Below are positions 6,569 to 12,801 of a stretch of DNA of 14,225 nt, piece by piece. The stretch is taken from assembly GCA_038319115.1 (NCBI GenBank), contig JBBQCV010000087.1:1-14225 (forward strand). Reading direction: 5' to 3'. The position numbers and the translations under genes are program-made. Source of the stretch: SZAS-79 sp038319115 (lineage in GTDB: Bacteria; Pseudomonadota; Gammaproteobacteria; Burkholderiales; SG8-39). The first letter of the stretch is position 1. Each line of letters starts with the position of its first letter. The notes beneath the pieces are model-generated. The model was not told the origin of the DNA. It did no database searches and was given only the letters and a program-made list of their open reading frames with translations.

Positions 6569-8461
6569 TTACTCGGATATTACGCCCCGGATGGACCGGG
6601 CTATTCCTGCCGCGTCCAGCCCCACCGAAGCGAGCAGCTTTGCGCTGTCGCCATGGTCGATGAACCGGTCGGGCAATCCGAGCAGCAGCACCTTGGGTTC
6701 GACCTTCAGCGCGGCAAGTGCCTCGCACACCGCGCTCCCTGCGCCGCCCAGCACCGCGTGCTCCTCGACGCACACCAGCAGTTCGTGCTCCGCGGCCAGT
6801 GCCGTGATCAGTTCAATGTCGAGTGGCTTGACGAATCGCATGTTCGCGACCGTGGCATCGAGCGCTTCGCCCGCCTCCAGCGCGGGCGCCACCATCGATC
6901 CGAAAGCGAGGATCGCGATTTTCTTGCCCCGCCGGCGGATCTCGCCCTTGCCCACCGGCAGGCCCTGCAGCGGCTTGTCGGCCGCGACGCCGGGTCCGCT
7001 GCCGCGCGGATAGCGCACCGCCGAAGGCCCCGCCAGCGCGAGACCGGTGGTGAGCATCTGGCGACATTCGTCCTCGTCGGCGGGCGCCATCACGGTCATG
7101 TTCGGGATGCAGCGCAGGAATGCGTAGTCGAACGCGCCGTTGTGCGTGGCCCCATCGCCACCGACCACCCCGCCGCGGTCGAGTGCGAACAACACAGGCA
7201 GGTTCTGGATGGCGACGTCGTGGATCAGCTGGTCGTAGCCCCGCTGCAGGAAGGTCGAGTAGATCGCCACCACCGGCCGCAGGCCTTCGCAGGCCAGGCC
7301 CGCGGCGAACGTTACAGCGTGCTGCTCGGCGATGCCGACATCGTAATAGCGCGTGGGGAATTCTTCCGAGAACCTCACCATCCCGGAACCTTCGCGCATC
7401 GCCGGGGTGATTGCCACCAGGCGCTCGTCGCGCGCGGCGACCTCGCACAGCCAGTCGCCGAAAACCTGGCTGTAAGTCGGCTTGGTGCTGGCGGATTTCT
7501 TGATGCCTTCGGCCGGGTTGAACTTGCCCGGCCCGTGGTAGAGCACCGGGTCGTCCTCGGCCAGCTTGTAGCCCTGCCCCTTGCGCGTGATGATGTGGAG
7601 GAACTGCGGACCCTTGAGTTTGCGGATATTCGCCAGCGTGGGCAGCAGCGCATCGAGGTCGTGGCCGTCGATGGGCCCGATGTAGTTGAAGCCGAACTCC
7701 TCGAACAGCGTGCTCGGCGTAACCATGCCCTTGACGTGCTCCTCGGCGCGCTTGGCCAGCTCCCACATCGCCGGCAGGCGCTTGAGCACGTGCTCGCTAT
7801 AGCGCTTGGCGGTGTCGTACATGCGGCCGGACATGAGGCGCGCAAGGTAGTTGGTGAGCGCGCCGACCGGCGGGGAAATCGACATCTCGTTGTCGTTCAG
7901 TACCACCAGCAGCTCCACGTCCATGGTGCCGGCGTTGTTCATCGCCTCGAAAGCCATCCCGGCCGACATCGCGCCGTCGCCGATCACCGCGATCGCGTGG
8001 CGCTTCTCGCCCTTGAGCTTGGCCGCGGCGGCCATGCCGAGCGCGGCCGAAATCGAGGTGGACGAATGCGCGGTGCCGAAGGTGTCGTAAATGGATTCTT
8101 CTCGCTTGGGGAACCCCGACAGGCCATCGGTCTGGCGCAACGTCGGCATGCGCTCGCGCCGCCCGGTGAGGATCTTGTGCGGATAGGTCTGGTGGCCCAC
8201 ATCCCAGACGATGCGGTCCTCCGGCGTGTTGAACACGTAGTGCAGCGCGAGCGTGAGCTCCACCGTGCCCAGGTTGGAGGACAGGTGCCCGCCGGTCTTG
8301 GACACCGAATCGAGCACGTACGCGCGCAGCTCGTCGGCCAGCTGGCCGAGTTGCTTGCGGTCGAGCTTGCGCAAGTCGGCCGGGTCGTTGACGGTGTTGA
8401 GGAGCTCGTACATGGACGGATTGTAGTCGGTGCCCGTTTCCTGCCCCGCCGGCGTGCGCAT
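6569..8461 (-). CDS. dxs: 1-deoxy-D-xylulose-5-phosphate synthase
   Basis: Thiamine-diphosphate enzyme that joins pyruvate and glyceraldehyde 3-phosphate into DXP, the first step of the MEP isoprenoid route. From this start it has 630 residues. Visible motifs: GGHLSSNLG (57-65), DVGHQTYPHK (87-96), the ThDP motif GDGAMSAGMAFEAMNNAG (161-178), and YDVGIAEQHAVTFAAGLA with the catalytic Glu E379. Three starts compete. The ATG at 8461 has GGAGG five bases upstream. The ATG at 8413 gives MYELLNTVNDPADLRKL, the usual betaproteobacterial N-terminus, and has TACAAT exactly six bases before it but no ribosome site. The ATG at 8503 has AGGAAG in the end of ispA and lies three bases after its stop. The extra N-terminal residues use GC-rich codons like the rest. 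The gene follows ispA and precedes folE2 on the same strand. Confidence 0.97.
   Translation of the reverse strand: MRTPAGQETGTDYNPSMYELLNTVNDPADLRKLDRKQLGQLADELRAYVLDSVSKTGGHLSSNLGTVELTLALHYVFNTPEDRIVWDVGHQTYPHKILTGRRERMPTLRQTDGLSGFPKREESIYDTFGTAHSSTSISAALGMAAAAKLKGEKRHAIAVIGDGAMSAGMAFEAMNNAGTMDVELLVVLNDNEMSISPPVGALTNYLARLMSGRMYDTAKRYSEHVLKRLPAMWELAKRAEEHVKGMVTPSTLFEEFGFNYIGPIDGHDLDALLPTLANIRKLKGPQFLHIITRKGQGYKLAEDDPVLYHGPGKFNPAEGIKKSASTKPTYSQVFGDWLCEVAARDERLVAITPAMREGSGMVRFSEEFPTRYYDVGIAEQHAVTFAAGLACEGLRPVVAIYSTFLQRGYDQLIHDVAIQNLPVLFALDRGGVVGGDGATHNGAFDYAFLRCIPNMTVMAPADEDECRQMLTTGLALAGPSAVRYPRGSGPGVAADKPLQGLPVGKGEIRRRGKKIAILAFGSMVAPALEAGEALDATVANMRFVKPLDIELITALAAEHELLVCVEEHAVLGGAGSAVCEALAALKVEPKVLLLGLPDRFIDHGDSAKLLASVGLDAAGIARSIRGVISE
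8420..8425 (-). promoter_or_regulatory. Candidate internal -10 before the canonical dxs ATG
   Basis: TACAAT on the minus strand is followed by CCGTCC and the ATG at 8413, where the conserved Dxs sequence begins. Spacing equals that at folE2 and sseA. It could give a leaderless dxs message independent of the operon. There is no -35 match, and the same bases code for protein if an upstream start is used. Confidence 0.3.
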
Positions 8462-8506
8462 CACGTCCTCCAGCGGGCCCGAAGCGCCCAGGGTTGCATT
8501 CATGAG

Positions 8507-9409
8507 CTAGAACTTCCTCAATACGATGAAATCGGCCAGCGCGCCCAGCCTCGCGGCGCCCGCGCCGAGCGATTCGAGGGCTGCATGCGCCTCGCGCCGC
8601 AATTCCTCGGCGAGGTCCTTGGCGCGTGCCAGGCCCATCGCCGAGACGTAAGTTGCCTTGCCCTGCATCGCATCCTTGCCTGCCGTCTTGCCTAATGTTG
8701 CGGTGTTGGCGTCACAATCAAGCACGTCGTCGACGACCTGGAACGCCAGGCCGATGCATTTTGCGTAACGATCGAGGTGGGCGGCCGCTTCGGTGGGGAG
8801 CCTTGCGCCGCAGTGGGCCCCCAGGACGACCGCGGCGCGAATCAGCGCCCCGGTCTTGTGGATGTGCATGAACTCGAGCTGCGGCAGCTCAAGTGGTTTG
8901 CCGGTCGATTCGAGGTCGATGGCCTGGCCGCCGGCCATGCCGCGCGAGCCCGAGGCGAGCGCCAGGGCGCGCACCATTTCGAGCTGCGCGGCCGGATCGT
9001 CGGCCAGCGCGGATTCGGACAGCAACTGGAAGGCGAGCGATTGCAAGGCGTCGCCGACGAGTAGTGCCGTGGCCTGGTCGTATTCGACGTGCACCGTAGG
9101 CTTACCCCGCCGCAGCACGTCGTCGTCCATGCACGGCATGTCGTCATGCACGAGCGAATAGGCATGGATCATTTCGACCGCGGCGCCGGCGATTTCGAGG
9201 CGCTCGGCAGTGGCGCCGGTGAGCTCGCCCGCGGCAAAGCAAAGCAGCGGGCGCACGCGCTTGCCGCCTTCGAGCACGGCGTAGCGCATCGCCTCGTGCA
9301 GTCGCGCAGGCACGTTGCCCGCGGGCGGGAGCAGGCGCGCGAGCGCCGCTTCCATGCGTGCCTGGACACCGCCCATCCAGGCCTGGAAATCGGGGGATTC
9401 AGCCGTCAC
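8507..9409 (-). CDS. ispA: Farnesyl diphosphate synthase (geranyltranstransferase)
   Basis: This 300-residue trans-prenyltransferase adds IPP to DMAPP and GPP to make farnesyl diphosphate, used for quinones, undecaprenyl carrier and other isoprenoids. It has the first Asp-rich motif DDMPCMDDD (89-97), followed by VLRRGKPTVH, and the second motif DDVLD (227-231). GGKRVRP (48-54) binds the diphosphate of IPP. Length matches bacterial IspA. The start is a GTG at 9409 that overlaps the xseB stop by 11 bases and lacks a clear ribosome site, so translation is probably coupled to xseB; an ATG 33 bases downstream (residue 12) is the alternative. dxs follows directly, so entry and elongation steps of isoprenoid synthesis share one transcript. 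A short-chain prenyl synthase of other product length is possible but less likely. Confidence 0.95.
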   Translation of the reverse strand: MTAESPDFQAWMGGVQARMEAALARLLPPAGNVPARLHEAMRYAVLEGGKRVRPLLCFAAGELTGATAERLEIAGAAVEMIHAYSLVHDDMPCMDDDVLRRGKPTVHVEYDQATALLVGDALQSLAFQLLSESALADDPAAQLEMVRALALASGSRGMAGGQAIDLESTGKPLELPQLEFMHIHKTGALIRAAVVLGAHCGARLPTEAAAHLDRYAKCIGLAFQVVDDVLDCDANTATLGKTAGKDAMQGKATYVSAMGLARAKDLAEELRREAHAALESLGAGAARLGALADFIVLRKF

Positions 9410-9680
9410 TTGGTTCGGAGTCGGGCGCGGTGGGGAAGTTCTTGAGGACCTCGCCTTCGAGCACGCGCACCTGCTGTTGCGCCGATTCGAGGCGCTGCTG
9501 GCAAAAGCGCGCGAGCTCCAGCCCGCGCTTGTGCGCGGCCAGCGAATGCTCGAGCGAAAGGTCGCCGCCTTCCATGCGGCCGACGAGCTTTTCCAGTTCG
9601 TCGAGCGCGTCTTCGAAAGTCAGTTTGGACAGAGGGGAATTTGGGTCGTCAGGGGAACTCTGACGCGTGGAACGACTCAT
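9399..9680 (-). CDS. xseB: Exodeoxyribonuclease VII small subunit
   Basis: This 93-residue protein matches XseB: LTFEDALDELEKLVGRMEGGDLSLEHSLAAHKRG is the family core (about 20-53), followed by helical GLELARFCQQRLESAQQQV. Several copies bind XseA to form exonuclease VII, which degrades single-stranded DNA from both ends. The large subunit xseA is not in this window, as is common. The hydrophilic first 17 residues are probably disordered. It is first in the xseB-ispA-dxs-folE2 block and overlaps ispA by 11 bases; this order is common in proteobacteria. The ATG at 9680 is preceded by a TTGACC-N17-TAAGGT promoter-like pair whose start point would lie almost on the ATG. Confidence 0.95.
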   Translation of the reverse strand: MSRSTRQSSPDDPNSPLSKLTFEDALDELEKLVGRMEGGDLSLEHSLAAHKRGLELARFCQQRLESAQQQVRVLEGEVLKNFPTAPDSEPSDG

Positions 9681-9688
9681 AGGGGCGA

Positions 9689-9717
9689 ACCTTAGCCGAG
9701 CGATCTCGCAGGGTCAA
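9689..9717 (-). promoter_or_regulatory. Candidate promoter of the xseB-ispA-dxs-folE2 block
   Basis: On the minus strand TTGACC (9717-9712, five of six to consensus) is separated by exactly 17 bases from TAAGGT (9694-9689, a weak -10). Predicted initiation near 9682 leaves almost no leader before the xseB ATG at 9680. The -35 belongs to the proximal copy of the 13-bp tandem repeat; a second TTGACC lies 13 bases further upstream. Confidence 0.4.
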
Positions 9718-9746
9718 TGCGCAGGGTCAAGGCGCAAGGCCAAGGC
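9708..9746. repeat. Three tandem copies of a 13-bp unit in the xseB/Rieske divergent region
   Basis: GCAGGGTCAATGC (9708-9720), GCAGGGTCAAGGC (9721-9733) and GCAAGGCCAAGGC (9734-9746) lie head to tail with no spacer. The first two differ at one position; the third differs from the second at two. On the minus strand the first two each carry TTGACC. They sit between the divergent xseB and Rieske genes, so they could bind a regulator or simply be slippage products. Confidence 0.85.
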
Positions 9747-9779
9747 AGGAGCCCTCGCGCGACCCCTGCCCCGTTGGGC

Positions 9780-9785
9780 TAAAAT
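9780..9785 (+). promoter_or_regulatory. Candidate -10 element for the Rieske oxygenase gene
   Basis: TAAAAT followed by CGTCTTCC lies 52 bases before the Rieske ATG, giving a leader of about 46 bases that contains AGGGGGA. No -35 is recognisable. Just upstream, GGCAGG (9744-9749) and CCTGCC (9765-9770) form an inverted repeat with a 15-base spacer. Confidence 0.4.
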
Positions 9786-9837
9786 CGTCTTCCGAACTGT
9801 GGGTGCGCGCATTCGCATCAAGGGGGAATCAAGCATC

Positions 9838-10941
9838 ATGTCCGACATCGCCAGCCTGGGGCGCCTCAAACCAGCGAGCGCGCAGCTTCCGGTTTCCTGG
9901 TACCTCGACCCGGAAATCTTCGCCCTCGAGAAAGAACTCCTTTTCGATGCCGGGCCGAACTACGTCGGCCACGAACTCATGGTGCCCAACCGCGGTGACT
10001 ACCATTCGCTCGCGTGGATGGACCATGCCAAGGTGCTCGTGCGCAACGAGAGCGGGCCCGAACTGCTGTCGAATGTCTGCCGCCACCGCCAGTCGATCAT
10101 GCTCGAGGGGCGCGGCAACGCCGAGAACATCGTCTGCCCGCTGCATCGCTGGACCTACGACATGAAAGGCGGGCTGCTCGGCGCCCCGCATTTCCCCGAG
10201 AATCCGAGCGTGCGGCTCAACTCCACGCCGCTTTCGAACTGGAAGGGCATGCTTTTCGCCGGCCCGCGCAGCCCGCACCGGGACCTCTCCGGCCTCGCGC
10301 TCGCAGCCGACTTCGACTTCTCCGGCTACGTGCTCGACCGCGTCAAGGTCGATGACTACCCGATCAACTGGAAAACCTTCATCGAGGTCTACCTCGAGGT
10401 GTACCACGTCGACCCCTTCCACCCGGGCCTGGGCAACTTCACCGACTGCAACAATTTTTCGTTCCATTCGCACGACCGGTATTCGCTCCAGGTGGTCGCG
10501 GCCAAGGCCGGGCTGGGCCGGCCCGGAACGCCCGTGTACAAACGCTGGCACGACGCCTGCCTGCGCTACCTCGACGGGCACGAGCCCAAGTACGGCGCGC
10601 TGTGGCTCACATACTTCCCCGGCCTGATGATCGAGTGGTACCCCAACGTACTCATCGTCTCGCAGCTCATCCCGCGCTCACCCACGCTCACCACCAACGT
10701 GGTGGAGTTCTATTACCCCGAGGACATCGCTTATTTCGAGCGGGAGTTCGTCGAGGCCGAGCAGGCCGCCTATGTCGAGACTGCCCTCGAGGACGGCGAA
10801 ATCTGCACACGCATGGATCGCGGTCGCCGCGCACTGCACGCGCAGGGCATCAGCGAGGCCGGGCCCTACCAGTCGCCGATGGAAGACGCGCTCCTGCATT
10901 TCCACGAGTACCTCAGGGGCGAACTCAAGCGGCCCGCATAG
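9838..10941 (+). CDS. Rieske non-heme iron oxygenase, alpha subunit
   Basis: This 367-residue protein has both parts of a ring-hydroxylating oxygenase alpha subunit. The Rieske cluster ligands are C81-R-H83 and C100-P-L-H103. The mononuclear iron site is H190 and H195 in YHVDPFHPG plus D319 in ALEDGE; NWKTFIEVYLEVYH (177-190) is the usual bridge region. It should use O2 and reductant to hydroxylate or demethylate a substrate that cannot be named. The catalytic-domain motif also resembles choline/carnitine/glycine-betaine type monooxygenases. No reductase, ferredoxin or beta subunit is nearby, so electrons must come from elsewhere. The ATG at 9838 has AGGGGGA about 10 bases upstream. It is divergent from xseB and 23 bases before the sulfurtransferase gene. 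A link to the isoprenoid block is suggested only by position. Confidence 0.92.
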   Translation: MSDIASLGRLKPASAQLPVSWYLDPEIFALEKELLFDAGPNYVGHELMVPNRGDYHSLAWMDHAKVLVRNESGPELLSNVCRHRQSIMLEGRGNAENIVCPLHRWTYDMKGGLLGAPHFPENPSVRLNSTPLSNWKGMLFAGPRSPHRDLSGLALAADFDFSGYVLDRVKVDDYPINWKTFIEVYLEVYHVDPFHPGLGNFTDCNNFSFHSHDRYSLQVVAAKAGLGRPGTPVYKRWHDACLRYLDGHEPKYGALWLTYFPGLMIEWYPNVLIVSQLIPRSPTLTTNVVEFYYPEDIAYFEREFVEAEQAAYVETALEDGEICTRMDRGRRALHAQGISEAGPYQSPMEDALLHFHEYLRGELKRPA

Positions 10942-10945
10942 GGCG

Positions 10946-10964
10946 ATCGCGGTAAAATCGCGGT
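10946..10964 (+). promoter_or_regulatory. Candidate leaderless promoter of sseA with 8-bp direct repeat
   Basis: ATCGCGGT, AAA, ATCGCGGT runs straight into the ATG at 10965. The two copies are 11 bp apart, about one helical turn. TAAAAT (10953-10958) spans the junction and ends six bases before the ATG, so initiation would fall on or next to the start codon. There is no ribosome site. GCGATCGC (10943-10950), a palindrome, overlaps the first copy. Confidence 0.4.
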
Positions 10965-11819
10965 ATGGCCTACCGCACACTGATCGATACCGCTACGCTC
11001 GCCAAGAACATCGACACCGATGATTGGCGCATCTTCGATGTCCGCCACGACCTGGCGAACCCGGACCTCGGACCCGAGCAATACGCCGAAGGGCACCTGC
11101 AGGGCGCTGCTTTCGTCGCGCTCGACACCGACCTCTCCGGCGAAAAGACCGGCACCACCGGCCGGCATCCCCTGCCCGACCCGGCCGACTTCCAGGCCAG
11201 GCTGAGCGAATGGGGCCTCAGGCCCGGCCAGCAGGTCGTGGTCTACGACGGATCGGGCGGCACGTACGCAGGGCGGATGTGGTGGATGCTGCGCTGGATG
11301 GGCCATTACAGCGTTGCGATCCTCGACGGCGGCTTCGCCAAGTGGGAAAAGGAAGGTCGCCCGGTCACTGCCGAGGTGCCGCATTTCACTCCCACCACGT
11401 ATCGCGCCGCACCGCGCACGATGCACGTCGATGTCGATTTCATCGCCTCCAACCTCGGCAAGTCCGAAGTCACCGTGGTCGATGCGCGCGCAGCGGGCCG
11501 TTATGCCGGCATGGGCGAGACCATCGACCCCGTCGGCGGGCACATTCCCGGCGCGCTGAACCGGTTCTACACCGAGAACCTGACCAAGGAAGGCGTGTTC
11601 AAGTCGCCCGAGACGCTCGCCAAGGAATTCGCCGCGCTGCTGGGCAACCGCACACCCAAGCAGATCGTGCACCAGTGCGGCTCGGGCGTATCGGCCTGCC
11701 ACAACATCCTGGCGATGGAAGTCGCGGGCCTTGCGGGCTCGCGCCTGTACCCGGGCTCGTGGAGCGAGTGGTGCGCGGACCCTGCGCGCCCGGTGGCAAC
11801 CGGCAGCGACCCCGGCTAG
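10965..11819 (+). CDS. sseA: Two-domain sulfurtransferase (3-mercaptopyruvate/thiosulfate type)
   Basis: This 284-residue protein has two rhodanese domains. The N-terminal one (about 5-135, with FDVRHDL and EGHLQGAAFVALDTDLSG) is inactive, with Asp (D95) at the catalytic position. The C-terminal one (about 155-280) carries the active loop CGSGVSACH with C238. The CGSGV(T/S)A loop favours 3-mercaptopyruvate as sulfur donor over thiosulfate, but the two activities cannot be separated by sequence alone. The product is a cytosolic persulfide donor for cyanide detoxification or sulfur trafficking. The ATG at 10965 has no ribosome site and is six bases after TAAAAT. The gene follows the Rieske gene by 23 bases and could also be read from there. 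Its TAG shares a CTAG with the opposing hydrolase stop. Confidence 0.92.
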   Translation: MAYRTLIDTATLAKNIDTDDWRIFDVRHDLANPDLGPEQYAEGHLQGAAFVALDTDLSGEKTGTTGRHPLPDPADFQARLSEWGLRPGQQVVVYDGSGGTYAGRMWWMLRWMGHYSVAILDGGFAKWEKEGRPVTAEVPHFTPTTYRAAPRTMHVDVDFIASNLGKSEVTVVDARAAGRYAGMGETIDPVGGHIPGALNRFYTENLTKEGVFKSPETLAKEFAALLGNRTPKQIVHQCGSGVSACHNILAMEVAGLAGSRLYPGSWSEWCADPARPVATGSDPG

Positions 11820-12733
11820 GAAAACCGCCCCAGCCAGGCGAACAGCCCGGCGAATACGCTGTCGCGGATCGGCGCTTTCGACAGCACGAGGTCGTGCAGG
11901 CCGCCGGGGTAGGCCTGCAACGTGACGTCGCTGCCCAACCCCGGGCTCCACTTTGCGATGTCTCGCCACGCCAGCACGATGTCGGCCTCGTCCGAATGCA
12001 TCGACAGGATCGGGCAGGCGATCGCCGGCCCCGCATGCACCTTGGCGTGCGCCGCGAGGATCGCCCCGACCCAGCCGAAATAGAGCGGGAAGCCATCGAG
12101 GGGCTTGAACCGCAGGTCGAATTCCCACTCGCCGCCGAACTCCTTGTGCAGGCTCCTGACGTAATCGCGCGGCAGCCGCTTGGGATCGGTGAGGAAAGGA
12201 AACACCAGGCCGATCGCCGCTGCGATGCCGAGCTTGAACCGGTCCGTCGGCGGCACGTTGAACTCGAAGAACGGGCTGTTGAGCCATAGCGCGCTGATCT
12301 CGCCCCGCGATTCGCCCCCCGCGGCATACAGCGACGTCACCAGCCCGCCGGTGGAGTGGCCCGCCAGCAGCAGCGGCCCGTCGTCCTTCTCGCGGATCAC
12401 GGCGATGGCGCGCGTGATGTCGGCAAAATATTCGTCGATGCGTTTGCAGAAGCACGCGTGCTGGCCCGCCAGCAGCGAGCGGCCGTGCTTGCGCAGGTCG
12501 AGGGCATGGAAATTCCATCCCGCGGCCTCGAACCGCTCGGCCATGTGCACCTGGAAGAAATAGTCGATGAAGCCATGCACGTACAGCACTGTGCGCGGGT
12601 GACGCGCCGCGCCGGCCGGCCGAACCAGCGTGGCGACCACCGGGCCGTCATAGTCGGGCTCGAACGCCAGTGTCGCGGCCTCAAAGCCCGGCAGCAGCTT
12701 GTCTTCGGTCCAGGCAATGGCGCTTGCGGTCAT
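11816..12733 (-). CDS. Alpha/beta hydrolase (serine aminopeptidase S33 / monoacylglycerol-lipase-like)
   Basis: This 305-residue hydrolase has an alpha/beta fold: oxyanion strand VLYVHGFIDYF (49-59), nucleophile S127 in GHSTGG (125-130), acid D251 in SDEADIV and H280 in GGLHDLVLS. Size and motifs fit the Hydrolase_4 group (monoacylglycerol lipases, lysophospholipases). No signal peptide is seen, so it is probably cytosolic. Substrate is unknown. The ATG at 12733 is chosen because AAAGGA lies five bases upstream and the family N-terminus starts here; longer readings would overlap queG. It lies 68 bases after queG on the same strand and may be co-transcribed. It converges on sseA, with the two stops sharing CTAG (11816-11819), so neither gene has room for a terminator outside the other. 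Confidence 0.9.
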   Translation of the reverse strand: MTASAIAWTEDKLLPGFEAATLAFEPDYDGPVVATLVRPAGAARHPRTVLYVHGFIDYFFQVHMAERFEAAGWNFHALDLRKHGRSLLAGQHACFCKRIDEYFADITRAIAVIREKDDGPLLLAGHSTGGLVTSLYAAGGESRGEISALWLNSPFFEFNVPPTDRFKLGIAAAIGLVFPFLTDPKRLPRDYVRSLHKEFGGEWEFDLRFKPLDGFPLYFGWVGAILAAHAKVHAGPAIACPILSMHSDEADIVLAWRDIAKWSPGLGSDVTLQAYPGGLHDLVLSKAPIRDSVFAGLFAWLGRFS

Positions 12734-12801
12734 GCGGTTCCTTTCAGGCAGTAGCGTCCGTCCCGCAGGGTCGATCGGCCGGACATGGATGGAGCGGCAT
12801 C

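Noticed and set aside
6653..8695. Very long + strand open frame (680 codons) opposite dxs
   Set aside because: dxs motifs are complete on the other strand. The + frame product is low-complexity, rich in His, Arg, Gly and Val without recognisable domains.
10866..12518. 550-codon minus-strand open frame across sseA and the hydrolase
   Set aside because: It overlaps the sseA coding region antisense and reads the hydrolase in the wrong frame; the GHSTGG motif appears only in the accepted frame.
12756..12784. Inverted repeat GTCCG / CGGAC in the queG-hydrolase gap as a terminator
   Set aside because: The arms are 5 bp with a 19-base loop and there is no T tract; too weak to call.
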